A DNA stretch of 64,000 bases from Cupriavidus necator (GTDB taxonomy: Bacteria > Pseudomonadota > Gammaproteobacteria > Burkholderiales > Burkholderiaceae). The notes under the pieces were generated by a model, which did no database searches, had not been told where the DNA came from, and was given only the letters and a program-made list of their open reading frames with translations. Shown piece after piece: positions 9,229 to 17,524 of this stretch (within the stretch, counting starts at the first letter, position 1; each line of letters begins with the position of its first letter). The stretch lies in contig NZ_SROX01000010.1 of NCBI RefSeq assembly GCF_013141915.1, positions 62,001-126,000 of the forward strand, given 5' to 3'. The position numbers were made by a program, and so were the translations under genes.

Positions 9229-9258
9229 AAAAAAACGCCACGGATCTCTCCGTGGCGT
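9229..9258 (-). terminator. Rho-independent terminator for the M20 peptidase gene
   Basis: A perfect 10-base stem (ACGCCACGGA / TCCGTGGCGT) with loop TCTC has the A run on the left, so its T tract is on the minus strand, downstream of the peptidase gene stop. Confidence 0.85.
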
Positions 9259-9294
9259 CTCTCCAGCCAAGCTAGGCGCCTGCGGCGCGCAGCC

Positions 9295-10563
9295 TTACTT
9301 CATCAAATCCGACAGCGCCAGCGCCACCACCTTGGTCGCACGGTTCAGGTCGTTCAGGCGCAGGTTCTCGTCCGAGTTGTGGCCGCGCGCTTCCATCAGC
9401 GTGCGCGGACCGGCGCCGTACAGCACGGTGGGGATGCCGCGCTTGGTGTAGTGGCGGGCGTCGGTGTAGAGCGGCACGCCTTGCACCGGAATCTCCACGC
9501 CGAAGACGGATTCGGCGCGGCTCTTCAGGGCGCCGATCAGCTTTTCCACGCCCGGCAGTTCGGACAGCGGCTCGGCCAGGATGATGCGCTCGACCTTCAC
9601 TTCGATGCCCGGGCGGTCCTTGGCGGCCTGCTCGACCACGGCGCGGATCTCGCCTTCGGCGTCGAAGCCGATCTCCTCGGGGATCATGCGGCGGTCGACG
9701 CGGAAGGTCACCAGGTCCGGCACCACGTTGGTGTTGATGCCGCCCTTGATCAGGCCGACATTCAGCGTGGCGGTGTCGATGCCCGGCACCTTGGACTTGC
9801 GCGTCGCCAGTTCGGCGCGCAGGCCGTAGATCGCCTGCAGGATATGGGTAGCGGCTTCGATGGCGTCGACGCCGGTGTGCGGCATGGCGGCGTGGCCCTG
9901 CTTGCCCTTGACCGTCACTTCGACGTGCAGGCAACCGTTGTGCGACGAGGTGATGCCGTACGAGAAACCCGCCGAGATGGCGTAGTCAGCCTTGCTCAGG
10001 TTGTTGTCCAGCAGGAACTTCGGGCCGATGTCGCCGCCGGTTTCCTCGTCATAGGTGAACTGCAGCTCGACCGCGCCGTTGATCTTCGCGCCCTGCTTCT
10101 CGGCTTCCATCAGCGCCAGCACGGCATAGGTGTAGGTGGCGAAGTCCGACTTGGACACCGCCACGCCGCGGCCGTACATGACCGGGCCGTGCTCGCTGTC
10201 GGCCACTGCGCCGCCGTACGGGTCCTTGGTCCAGCCCAGGCCGGGAGGCACCACGTCGCCGTGGGCGTTCATGGCGATGGTCGGGCCGCCCGTGCCGAAC
10301 TGCTTGCGCACGATCAGGTTGGTGGCGCTGATCATGCCGGCTGCCTTCACCAGCTCGTCGGGCACCTTGTGCGCCTCCACCGTGAAGCCCAGGCCCTCCA
10401 GCAGTGCCTTGGCGCGCTTGCCGTGCGCGTCGCAATCGCCGGCCGGGTTGTCCGAAGGCACCTTGACCAGTTCGGCCAGGAAGGCTTCCTGTTGCGGACG
10501 ATGCTGGTCGATGAACTGCGTCAGCGTGGTGTCGATGGGGTTCATATTGTCTCGTGCGGTCAT
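9295..10563 (-). CDS. M20 family metallopeptidase / deacylase (ArgE-DapE type)
   Basis: This 422-residue protein is an M20/M25/M40 zinc hydrolase. The first metal motif is NAHGDVVPPG (H101, D103) and the catalytic glutamate region is YDEETGGD (E173/E174). A dimerisation domain (about residues 205-320, starting SSHNGCLHVEVTVKGKQGHAAMPHTGVDA) and a C-terminal GHNSDENLRL follow. Family members hydrolyse N-acyl amino acids, N-succinyl-DAP or carnosine-like dipeptides; the substrate here is not evident. An internal ATG seven codons in is an alternative start. It follows the amidase gene by 53 bases on the same strand. Confidence 0.88.
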   Translation of the reverse strand: MTARDNMNPIDTTLTQFIDQHRPQQEAFLAELVKVPSDNPAGDCDAHGKRAKALLEGLGFTVEAHKVPDELVKAAGMISATNLIVRKQFGTGGPTIAMNAHGDVVPPGLGWTKDPYGGAVADSEHGPVMYGRGVAVSKSDFATYTYAVLALMEAEKQGAKINGAVELQFTYDEETGGDIGPKFLLDNNLSKADYAISAGFSYGITSSHNGCLHVEVTVKGKQGHAAMPHTGVDAIEAATHILQAIYGLRAELATRKSKVPGIDTATLNVGLIKGGINTNVVPDLVTFRVDRRMIPEEIGFDAEGEIRAVVEQAAKDRPGIEVKVERIILAEPLSELPGVEKLIGALKSRAESVFGVEIPVQGVPLYTDARHYTKRGIPTVLYGAGPRTLMEARGHNSDENLRLNDLNRATKVVALALSDLMK

Positions 10564-10616
10564 GACTGGTTCTCGTAACTTCTGAGGGAGGTTCGGGTGG
10601 GGTTTCCGGGGGCTGG

Positions 10617-11873
10617 TTACTGCGGCAGCCGGAAGTGCTCGACGAAATCGCTGAACACGCGCGCGGACAGTGCGGCATCCTCGGCGGTCATGGTTTCGGT
10701 GGGATGGTGGCTGATGCCGCCGTTACCGCAGCGCACGAACAGCATGGCGACATCGGCGATGGCGGCAATGGCCATGGCGTCGTGGCCGGCGCCCGACGGC
10801 AGGTGGCGCACGGGCACGCCCTGGCGGGCAATGGCGGCGGCCCATTGCTCTTGCAGCCACGGGGCGCACGGCACGCTCTTCGCCTCGTGGGTCTTGCGGA
10901 TCTGCACGCGCACGTTGCGGCGCGCGCAGACGCGCTCGATCTCGGCCAGCACGTCATTGACGGCGGCCTCGCGCTCGGCGTCGTCGCCGGCGCGGATGTC
11001 GATCGAGAACACCGCACGGCCCGGCACCACGTTGGTGGCGCCGTTGGGGACGTTGAACTGGCCCACGGTGCCGACCAGGCCGGGCTTGCCGCCGCAGCGC
11101 TGCTCGATATACAGGCCGATTTCGGCGCCAGCCATGGCGGCGTCGCGGCGCATGTCCATCGGCACGGTGCCGGCATGGCCGGCCAGGCCTTCCAGCTCGA
11201 CGATGAAGCGGGTCGCGCCGGAGATCGCCGTGACCACGCCCACCGGCAGTCCTTCGTTGAGCAGCACCGGGCCCTGTTCGATATGCACCTCGATAAAGGC
11301 CGCCACCTTGCTGCGGTCGTGCCTGGCGTCGGGCAGCGCGGCGGCGTCGAAGCCTGCTGCGCGCATCACCTCGCGCATGGTCTTGCCGCTGTCGTCGACG
11401 TTGTCCAGCACGTTGTTGTCGAAGGTGCCCGCGATGGCGCGGCTGCCCAGCAGCGTGGCCTTGAAGCGCACGCCCTCTTCCTCGGCGAAGCCGACGACCT
11501 CGAGTGCAAACGGAAAGCGCTTGCCCTGCCGGTTCCATTCCGCCACGCAAGCGATCGGCAGGATCACGCCCAGGTTGCCGTCATAGCGGCCGGCGTCGCG
11601 CACGGTGTCGAAATGCGAGCCGGTGAGCAGCGCCGGCGCGTCGGGCGTGGTGCCCTCGTAGCGGCCGATCACATTGCCGGCGGCATCGCGCCGCACCGTC
11701 ATGCCGGCCTGCTGCATCCACTCGGTCAGCTGCGCCGCGGCGCCGTGGTGGGCGTCGGTCAGGTAGGTGCGGGTGAGCATGCCGGGCTGCTCGGTGTGGG
11801 CGGCCAGGGCGTCGGCCCAGGCCATGATGCGCGTGCCAGTCTCTGCGGCGGACGGCGACGGATTTGCTGCCAT
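10617..11873 (-). CDS. Zn-dependent amidase: allantoate amidohydrolase / N-carbamoyl-L-amino-acid hydrolase family
   Basis: This 418-residue protein belongs to the hydantoinase/carbamoylase subfamily of M20. Metal-ligand motifs are LLTGSHFDTV, GRYDGNLGV, FAEEEGVRF and EVHIEQGPVL, with the C-terminal LPSGAGHDAM and HHPTETM. Members cleave allantoate, ureidoglycine, beta-ureidopropionate or N-carbamoyl amino acids, releasing ammonia and CO2. The start is fixed by a CAGGAGACACGC ribosome site. It heads a two-gene operon with the M20 peptidase and is divergent from dctA. If the substrate were allantoate, the product would lead to glyoxylate, for which a complete pathway lies about 8 kb away; that link is inference. 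Confidence 0.85.
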   Translation of the reverse strand: MAANPSPSAAETGTRIMAWADALAAHTEQPGMLTRTYLTDAHHGAAAQLTEWMQQAGMTVRRDAAGNVIGRYEGTTPDAPALLTGSHFDTVRDAGRYDGNLGVILPIACVAEWNRQGKRFPFALEVVGFAEEEGVRFKATLLGSRAIAGTFDNNVLDNVDDSGKTMREVMRAAGFDAAALPDARHDRSKVAAFIEVHIEQGPVLLNEGLPVGVVTAISGATRFIVELEGLAGHAGTVPMDMRRDAAMAGAEIGLYIEQRCGGKPGLVGTVGQFNVPNGATNVVPGRAVFSIDIRAGDDAEREAAVNDVLAEIERVCARRNVRVQIRKTHEAKSVPCAPWLQEQWAAAIARQGVPVRHLPSGAGHDAMAIAAIADVAMLFVRCGNGGISHHPTETMTAEDAALSARVFSDFVEHFRLPQ

Positions 11874-11963
11874 GCGTGTCTCCTGCTGGAAGTGCGTGAA
11901 AGCCGCGGCGGCGTGGCTGGCGGGTGCCAGTGCGGGCGGGACGCCCATGGCCGAAGCTCTATT

Positions 11964-12020
11964 CTGTGCGATTCATGGTAGCACAGTGAATTCAAAAATT
12001 GCATACAAAAATGATATGCA
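11964..12020. promoter_or_regulatory. Divergent control region with two palindromes (amidase/dctA)
   Basis: The 394-base gap between the amidase and dctA starts contains an AT-rich island. Within it are CTGTGC-N11-GCACAG (11964-11986) and TGCATA-N9-TATGCA (12000-12020). The second includes TTGCATACAA, the TTG-N4-CAA form often bound by FadR-family GntR regulators such as the one encoded just past dctA. The rest of the gap (12021-12267) shows no gene. Confidence 0.5.
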
Positions 12021-12267
12021 CTATATTCGGTTCCACGTTCAGACAATGCGCTGCGGACAATCCGGTCCGGACAACGGATTGCGTGGATTCCGCCCCAACA
12101 GGGGGGCAGTCCGCGCGGTGGCGCGCTTCCCACCCGGGAGCCCTGCCTCAGAACGTAAGGCCGGCAGCCCACCCAGCCGTCAGAGCAGTACGGGGCCGCC
12201 GGTGATTCCTGGATCGAAATGGGCCAGCCGTGCACATGCGCGGGACCGGCCCGGCACGGAGACAACC

Positions 12268-13674
12268 ATGCAGCACGCAGTTCCCTCGCAGCACCGCCCG
12301 GGCGCACCACGCCTGCACACCCGCTTTACCCGCTCGCTGTTCGGCCAGGTGCTGATCGCACTGGTGATCGGCACGGCACTCGGCCTCGCCTTCCCCGAAT
12401 TCGCCGCCAAGCTTAAGCCGCTCGGCGATGCCTTTATCAAGCTGATCAAGATGCTGATCGGCCCGATCGTGTTCTGCGTGGTGGTGGCCGGCATCTGCGG
12501 CGCCGGCGAGCTGAAGAAGGTGGGCCGCGTCGGCATCAAGGCGGTGGTGTATTTCGAGATCGTCACCACCATCGCGCTGGCGCTGGGCATCGTGCTGGCT
12601 TATGTGTTCCAGCCGGGGGTCGGCATGAACGTCGATCCCCGTTCGCTCGACGCCTCGGCCATTGCCGGCTTTATCGACAATGCCACCAAGGTCAAGGACC
12701 AGGGCACGGTCGACTTCCTGCTCAAGCTGATCCCCAATACCGTGTTCGGCGCCTTTGCCAACGGCGACGTGCTGCAGGTGCTGCTGGTGTCGGTCCTGTT
12801 TGGCTGCGCGCTGTCGCTGGTGGGCGAACCGGGCCGGCCGCTGGTCAGCCTGATCGATACCTTCTCGCACACGCTGTTCAAGATGATGGGCTTCATCATC
12901 AAGCTGGCGCCGCTGGGCGTGCTGGGCGCGGTGGCCTTCACCGTGGGCAAGTACGGCATTGGCTCGCTCAAGCAGCTGGGCTTCCTGGTGTTCCTTTTCT
13001 ATGGCGCGGTGACCCTGTTCGTGCTGGTGGTGCTGGGCACGATCATGCGCGTGTGCGGCTTCTCGGTGATCAAGCTGATCCGCTACCTGCGCGCCGAGTT
13101 GCTGGTGGTGCTGGGAACGGCTTCGTCGGACAGCGTGCTGCCACAGGTGATGAAGAAGCTGGAATTCATGGGCATCAAGAAGTCGGTGGTGGGCCTGGTG
13201 ATTCCGACCGGCTACTCGTTCAACCTGGACGCGTTCTCGATCTACCTGACGCTGGCCGCGGTCTTTATCGCGCAGGCCACCAACACCCCGCTGGCGCTGC
13301 CCGACCTGCTCGGCATCCTGGCGGTGGCGCTGATCACCTCCAAGGGCGCGCACGGCATTCCCGGCTCGGCCATCGTGATCCTGGCCGCGACGCTGTCGGC
13401 CCACCCCGCCATCCCGGCAATCGGCCTGGTGCTGGTGCTGTCGGTGGACTGGTTCATCGGCATCGCGCGCGCGCTGGGCAACCTGATCGGCAACTGCGTC
13501 GCTACCGTGGTGGTGGCCGCGTGGGAGAAGGACATCGACCGCGCCCGGGCCCATGGCGTGCTGAACGGCACCATCGAGGCATCGGACCTGGACGCGGGCC
13601 TGGCGGCCATGGCGCAGGACGGCGCTGCCGCCGGCTCCGCGGTTGCGGTCCCGGGCCCCGTCGCGGGGCGCTAG
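12268..13674 (+). CDS. dctA: DctA-type C4-dicarboxylate:cation symporter
   Basis: This 468-residue inner-membrane protein is of the dicarboxylate/amino acid:cation symporter family (succinate, fumarate, malate uptake). Family signatures are the opening FGQVLIALVIGTALG, FIKLIKMLIGPIVFCVVVAGI, the serine-rich re-entrant loop (LGTASSDSVLPQVMKKLEFMG) and PTGYSFNLDAFSIYLT. The start is the ATG after GCACGGAGACAACC; a much longer frame upstream is not supported. The GntR gene follows 47 bases downstream, suggesting local control. Substrate range may differ from classical DctA given the amidase operon opposite. Confidence 0.92.
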   Translation: MQHAVPSQHRPGAPRLHTRFTRSLFGQVLIALVIGTALGLAFPEFAAKLKPLGDAFIKLIKMLIGPIVFCVVVAGICGAGELKKVGRVGIKAVVYFEIVTTIALALGIVLAYVFQPGVGMNVDPRSLDASAIAGFIDNATKVKDQGTVDFLLKLIPNTVFGAFANGDVLQVLLVSVLFGCALSLVGEPGRPLVSLIDTFSHTLFKMMGFIIKLAPLGVLGAVAFTVGKYGIGSLKQLGFLVFLFYGAVTLFVLVVLGTIMRVCGFSVIKLIRYLRAELLVVLGTASSDSVLPQVMKKLEFMGIKKSVVGLVIPTGYSFNLDAFSIYLTLAAVFIAQATNTPLALPDLLGILAVALITSKGAHGIPGSAIVILAATLSAHPAIPAIGLVLVLSVDWFIGIARALGNLIGNCVATVVVAAWEKDIDRARAHGVLNGTIEASDLDAGLAAMAQDGAAAGSAVAVPGPVAGR

Positions 13675-13721
13675 AATCACGCATCTCCCCAACCGCGCAG
13701 CCTCTGCGCAAGTGCGCTGCC

Positions 13722-14414
13722 ATGCCCGAGCATATCGATCCTGACATGACCGCCGAAGCGATTGCCGAAGACATTGTCGCGGCCATCGTTTCGCACCGCC
13801 TGCCGCCCGGCACCAAGCTGCGCGAGGAGGCGTTGGCCAGCGTCTACCGCGTCAGCCGCACCAAGGTGCGCGCGGCGCTGCTGATGCTGTCCAAGGACAA
13901 GGTCATCCAGATCGTGCCGGACAAGGGCGCCTTCGTGGCCAAGCCCAGCGCCGAGGAGGCGCGCGAGGTGTTCGCGGTGCGCCGCATCCTGGAGGCCGCG
14001 CTGGCGCGGGAGTTTGTCGCCAAGGCCACCGCCGCGGACTACAAGCGCATCGACCGCCACCTGGCGGCCGAGCGCAAGTCGCTGGCGGGCAACGATGCCC
14101 AGGTGCGCACCCGGCTGCTGGGCGACTTCCATATCGTGCTGGCCGAGGTGGTCGGCAACGGCGTGCTGACCGAGATGATGCGCGAGCTGTCGACGCGCAG
14201 CGCGGTCATCACCATGCTGTACCAGTCGCGCCGCGACGCCGCCTGCTCGTCGGACGAGCACCGCGAGTTCATCGAGGCCGCCCGTGCCGGCGATGTCGAG
14301 CGCGCCGTCGCGCTGATGGTGGACCACCTGGGCCACGTGGAAGGCGCGCTGCATTTCGAGGAAACTGCGCCGGTGGCGCGCGGCAAGGACCTGGTTACGG
14401 CGCTGCTGGCATAA
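13722..14414 (+). CDS. GntR-family regulator, FadR/FCD subfamily
   Basis: This 230-residue regulator has a winged helix-turn-helix at residues about 10-75 (AEDIVAAIVSHRLPPGTKLREEALASVYRVSRTKVRAALLML in outline) and an all-helical FCD ligand domain at about 85-220 with the EVFAVRRILE and RLLGDFHIVLAE blocks. FCD regulators sense small carboxylates and usually repress adjacent catabolic or transport genes. It sits directly after dctA and is probably co-transcribed with it, so the dctA/amidase intergenic palindromes are its likely targets. Confidence 0.88.
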   Translation: MPEHIDPDMTAEAIAEDIVAAIVSHRLPPGTKLREEALASVYRVSRTKVRAALLMLSKDKVIQIVPDKGAFVAKPSAEEAREVFAVRRILEAALAREFVAKATAADYKRIDRHLAAERKSLAGNDAQVRTRLLGDFHIVLAEVVGNGVLTEMMRELSTRSAVITMLYQSRRDAACSSDEHREFIEAARAGDVERAVALMVDHLGHVEGALHFEETAPVARGKDLVTALLA

Positions 14415-14462
14415 CGCCGACGCTGCCGCCCTGCCGATCCACCCCGGCCTGCAGCGACCCGC

Positions 14463-14476
14463 TTGACGTGAGTCAA
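14463..14476 (+). promoter_or_regulatory. FNR/Dnr-type binding site
   Basis: A perfect dyad TTGAC-GTGA-GTCAA lies in the 580-base gap after the GntR gene. It has the same form as the box upstream of hemN in this window. With class II spacing (-41.5) it would place transcription start near 14511, although the -10 at the expected place (CACACT, 14499-14504) is poor. The only element directly downstream is the hairpin-rich small-RNA candidate. Confidence 0.55.
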
Positions 14477-14510
14477 AGCATCCCTGGGCGCCCGCGGGCA
14501 CACTTCATCT

Positions 14511-14614
14511 CGCCATGAAGACGCGGGGGCGCACTTCATGAGCAACTTGCCTGCCGGCACCTCATCGTCGGCAGGCTGCCCGCACGCTGCAACGGTGTGC
14601 GGGCTTTCTTTTTT
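14511..14614 (+). ncRNA. Candidate FNR-controlled small RNA with three hairpins
   Basis: Roughly 104 nt between the FNR-type box and a strong terminator contain three consecutive stem-loops and no plausible gene. Hairpin 1 is CATGAAG / CTTCATG (14514-14520 with 14534-14540) with a G-rich loop. Hairpin 2 is GCCTGCCG / CGGCAGGC (14549-14556 with 14569-14576) with a loop containing ACCTCAT. Hairpin 3 is the terminator GCCCGCAC / GTGTGCGGGC followed by TTTCTTTTTT (14578-14614). The compact hairpin-hairpin-terminator form is typical of Hfq-dependent trans-acting RNAs. Start site and expression are inferred. Confidence 0.5.
14578..14614 (+). terminator. Rho-independent terminator (3' end of the small-RNA candidate)
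   Basis: The stem GCCCGCAC / GTGCGGGC closes a loop and is followed by a ten-base T-rich tract. It also isolates the acyl-CoA operon downstream from the gntR transcript. Confidence 0.85.
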
Positions 14615-14901
14615 CTGAGGACTGGCTTCCGCGGCGCGGAATGGCGCACCGTCCCGCGGCCCTTGGCCCGCGCTGTCCGCACCGGTTTTTCCCTTTCCCG
14701 ACAGCGGGTTGCGACATCCAGAGCCATGCGTCCGGCCGCCCGTGGCCGCGCCGTGCGCGTCGCCACTTTCCTTGCGTGCCCGCCACGCGTGAAAACGAAT
14801 CCCGCCTTCGGGTTAGGATGCCGGAGGCCCCGCCAGAGGCCAGCACCGGCGCGCAACGCTGCGCGGTCGGCCGCGCACCATAACAATCACAGGGAGACGC
14901 C
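14615..14901. other. Intergenic region upstream of the acyl-CoA operon
   Basis: About 290 bases between the small-RNA terminator and the leader ORF. Short open frames exist on both strands but have GC-shadow composition and no ribosome sites; I see no gene. It presumably holds the operon promoter. Confidence 0.4.
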
Positions 14902-14949
14902 ATGCGCCATCGCGCGATACCTGCCGTGCCGCCGCGCCGCCGGCGCTAG
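14902..14949 (+). CDS. Candidate 15-residue leader peptide
   Basis: A short ORF encoding MRHRAIPAVPPRRRR begins 14 bases after the first base of a strong ribosome site (AGGGAGACGCC just before the ATG). It ends 45 bases before the SDR start. A ribosome site this good before such a tiny ORF, and the Pro-Pro/Arg-run ending, resemble leader peptides that stall ribosomes to control the following gene. No published family is recognised. It may instead be a decayed gene start. Confidence 0.4.
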   Translation: MRHRAIPAVPPRRRR

Positions 14950-14994
14950 CGCTTGCCTGCATCCGCCCTGCTCCCTGATCGACAAGGACTTCCC

Positions 14995-15798
14995 ATGCCC
15001 AGTGCTTTCCGCCCCGACGCTTTTGCCGGCAAGACCGTATTCGTCGCCGGCGCCTCGTCCGGCATCAACCTTGGCATCGCGCACGGCTTTGCGCGGGCCG
15101 GCGCGCGGCTGGCGCTGATCAGCCGCACCGCGGAGCGGATCCAGGCCGCCGCCGACACCATCACCGCGGCCGGCGGCACCGCCATCGGCATGGCCGCCGA
15201 CGTGCGCGACTACGCCGCGGTCGAGGCCGCCTTCACCCGCGCGCAGGACCAGCTGGGGCCGATCGACGTGGTCATTTCCGGCGCCGCCGGCAATTTCCTG
15301 GCGCCCGTGGTCGGCATGTCGGCCAATGCCTTCAAGACCGTGGTCGATATCGACCTGCTCGGCACCTTCAATGTGTTCCGCGCCAGCTTCGACCACCTCA
15401 ACAAGCCCGGCGCGTCGCTGATCGCGATCACCGCGCCGCAGGCGGTCAACGCAATGATGTTCCAGGCCCATGCGTGCGCCGCCAAGGCCGGCATCAACAT
15501 GCTGATCAAGTGCCTGGCGATGGAATGGGGGCCGGCGGGGGTACGCGTGAACGGCATCTCGCCCGGCCCCATCGCCGACACCGAAGGCATGGCGCGGCTG
15601 GCGCCGACGCCCGAGATGGAGGCCCGCTACAAGGCACGCCTGGCGCTGCGCGACTACGGCACCAAGGACGACATTGCTGACGCCGCGATCTACCTGAGCA
15701 GCGACAACGCCCGCTACGTCACCGGCACCATCCTCGACTGCGACGGCGGCAGCAAGCTGGGCGACGCCTCGGCCGATGCGCTGAAGAAGCCTCAATAG
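14995..15798 (+). CDS. Short-chain dehydrogenase/reductase, 2,4-dienoyl-CoA reductase-like
   Basis: This 267-residue SDR has the nucleotide motif TVFVAGASSGINLGIA, a catalytic region where the usual YxxxK tyrosine context reads AHACAAKAGINMLIK, and the C-terminal GTILDCDGGSKLG. The replacement of the standard active-site tyrosine by a non-tyrosine context (ITAPQAVNAMMFQAHACAAKAG) is the pattern of DECR-type 2,4-dienoyl-CoA reductases, which act on polyunsaturated acyl-CoAs. The start is the ATG with an AAGGA site. Two crotonase genes follow in the same operon, so a role in fatty or aromatic acyl-CoA oxidation is likely. Confidence 0.82.
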   Translation: MPSAFRPDAFAGKTVFVAGASSGINLGIAHGFARAGARLALISRTAERIQAAADTITAAGGTAIGMAADVRDYAAVEAAFTRAQDQLGPIDVVISGAAGNFLAPVVGMSANAFKTVVDIDLLGTFNVFRASFDHLNKPGASLIAITAPQAVNAMMFQAHACAAKAGINMLIKCLAMEWGPAGVRVNGISPGPIADTEGMARLAPTPEMEARYKARLALRDYGTKDDIADAAIYLSSDNARYVTGTILDCDGGSKLGDASADALKKPQ

Positions 15799-15854
15799 AC
15801 CGGCCGCACCAGATTCCTGCACCCGCAACGACCCCAGAAACCAGGAGAACCACC

Positions 15855-16634
15855 ATGACGGCATCCGTCCTCTATCAAGCCAGCGAAGGCGTGGCCACGC
15901 TGACCCTGAACCGCCCGGACGTGCTCAATGCACTGAACGCCGACATCCTGCGCGAACTGCGCGAGTCAGTGGACCGCGCGGCGGCCGACACCGAAGTGCG
16001 CGCCGTGCTGCTGACCGGTGCCGGCCGCGGCTTCTGCGCCGGCGCCGACCTGGCCGCGCGCCAGGGCGGCGGCGTGTCCGATTCCGGCACGCTGCTGCGC
16101 GAGCGCTACCACCCGATCATCATGGCGCTGCGCGAAATGCCCAAGCCGGTCATCACCGCGGTCAACGGCGTGGCCGCCGGTGCCGGCATGAGCCTGGCGC
16201 TGGCGGGCGACGTGGTGCTGGCGGCGCGCTCGGCCAGCTTCCTGCAGGCGTTCTCCAAGATCGGCCTGATCCCGGATGCCGGCAGCACCTACTTCCTGCC
16301 GCGCTATGCCGGCGAGATGCGCGCCCGCGCGCTGGCCATCCTGGCCGAGAAGATCGATGCGGAAGAAGCCCACCGCATCGGCCTGGTGTGGAAGATCCAT
16401 GACGACGCCGCGCTGCAGGACGAGGCCGGCAAGCTGGCCCGCCACTTGGCCACCATGCCGACCCTGGCCTACGGCATGATCAAGGAGGCCCTCAACCAGA
16501 GCCTCGGCAACGACCTGGCCGCGCAGCTCGAGGTAGAAGCCACGCTGCAGTCGCGCGCCAGCCGCAGCGAAGACTGCAAGGAAGGCGTGGCCGCCTTCGT
16601 CGAGAAGCGCAAGCCGCAGTTCAAGGGCCGCTAA
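15855..16634 (+). CDS. Enoyl-CoA hydratase/isomerase, PaaG-like
   Basis: This 259-residue crotonase-fold protein has oxyanion-hole segments GRGFCAGADLAAR and AVNGVAAGAGMSLALAGDVVLAA, and the region SFLQAFSKIGLIPDAGSTYFLPR seen in 2-(1,2-epoxy-1,2-dihydrophenyl)acetyl-CoA isomerase (PaaG) and related enzymes. The aspartate in PDAGST matches the PaaG catalytic position rather than the two-glutamate pair of classical hydratases. It has a strong CAGGAGAACC ribosome site. It is likely to act in the same acyl-CoA pathway as its neighbours; no other phenylacetate genes are present. Confidence 0.85.
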   Translation: MTASVLYQASEGVATLTLNRPDVLNALNADILRELRESVDRAAADTEVRAVLLTGAGRGFCAGADLAARQGGGVSDSGTLLRERYHPIIMALREMPKPVITAVNGVAAGAGMSLALAGDVVLAARSASFLQAFSKIGLIPDAGSTYFLPRYAGEMRARALAILAEKIDAEEAHRIGLVWKIHDDAALQDEAGKLARHLATMPTLAYGMIKEALNQSLGNDLAAQLEVEATLQSRASRSEDCKEGVAAFVEKRKPQFKGR

Positions 16635-16677
16635 GCGCGGCAGCCGCGCACCACCGCCACTTCCAGGGAGCCCGCGC

Positions 16678-17514
16678 ATGAGCGCCAGCAGCAATGAACG
16701 TATCCTCGTGACGATCGACGGCGGCGTCGCCGACGTCCGCCTGAATCGCCCCGACAAGATGAACGCGCTCGACCAGGCCATGTTCGACGCCCTGATCGAG
16801 ACCGGCGAACAGCTCGCGCGCCTGCCTGACCTGCGCGCGGTGGTGCTGTCCGGCGAAGGCCGCGCCTTCTGCGCGGGCCTGGACATGGGCCGCATGGCTG
16901 GCATGTTGTCGGACGATGCGGGCGCGTCGCACCAGGACAGCATCGGCGCGGGCCGGCTCGGCCAGCGCACCCACGGCATCTCGAACCGCCCGCAGTACGC
17001 CTGCATGGTCTGGCGCGAGCTGCCGGTGCCGGTGTTCGCCGCGGTGCACGGCGTGGCCTTTGGCGGCGGGCTGCAAGTGGCGCTGGGCGCCGATGTCCGC
17101 TACCTCGCGCCGGATACCAAGGTGTCCGTGATGGAACTGAAGTGGGGGCTGGTGCCCGACATGGCGGGCATGGTGCTGACGCGCGGGCTGGTGCGCCCCG
17201 ATGTGCTGCGCGAACTGATCTACAGCGCGCGCGTGCTGAGCGGTACCGAGGCGTGCCAACTGGGCCTGGGCACTTACCTCGCCGATGACCCCCGCGCCGC
17301 GGCGCTCGAGGCCGCGCGCCAGGTGGCGCAGAAGAACCCGCACGCGATCCGTGCCGCCAAGCGCCTGATGGCGGTGGCCGAGCACGGCGACCACGCCGCC
17401 ATCCTGCAGGCCGAGTCCGACGAGCAGGACCGGCTGGTGAGCTCGCCCAACCAGCGCGAGGCGGTGCTGGCCAACCTGCAGAAACGCGCGCCGCGCTTCG
17501 AGCCGGCGGGCTGA
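16678..17514 (+). CDS. Enoyl-CoA hydratase/isomerase family protein
   Basis: This second crotonase of the operon is 278 residues long. It shows the oxyanion-hole motifs GEGRAFCAGLDMGRMAG and AVHGVAFGGGLQVALGADVRYLA, and an active-site glutamate candidate in VMELKWGLVPDMAG. It is distinct from the first in sequence, with a 30-residue insertion (about 80-110). It could be a hydratase paired with the upstream isomerase. It ends ten bases before the stop of the converging DUF2784 gene. Confidence 0.85.
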   Translation: MSASSNERILVTIDGGVADVRLNRPDKMNALDQAMFDALIETGEQLARLPDLRAVVLSGEGRAFCAGLDMGRMAGMLSDDAGASHQDSIGAGRLGQRTHGISNRPQYACMVWRELPVPVFAAVHGVAFGGGLQVALGADVRYLAPDTKVSVMELKWGLVPDMAGMVLTRGLVRPDVLRELIYSARVLSGTEACQLGLGTYLADDPRAAALEAARQVAQKNPHAIRAAKRLMAVAEHGDHAAILQAESDEQDRLVSSPNQREAVLANLQKRAPRFEPAG

Positions 17515-17524
17515 AGCCGGCAGC

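Noticed and set aside
14641..14883. An 80-codon plus-strand ORF upstream of the SDR gene
   Set aside because: No ribosome site, odd composition, and overlaps other equally long frames.
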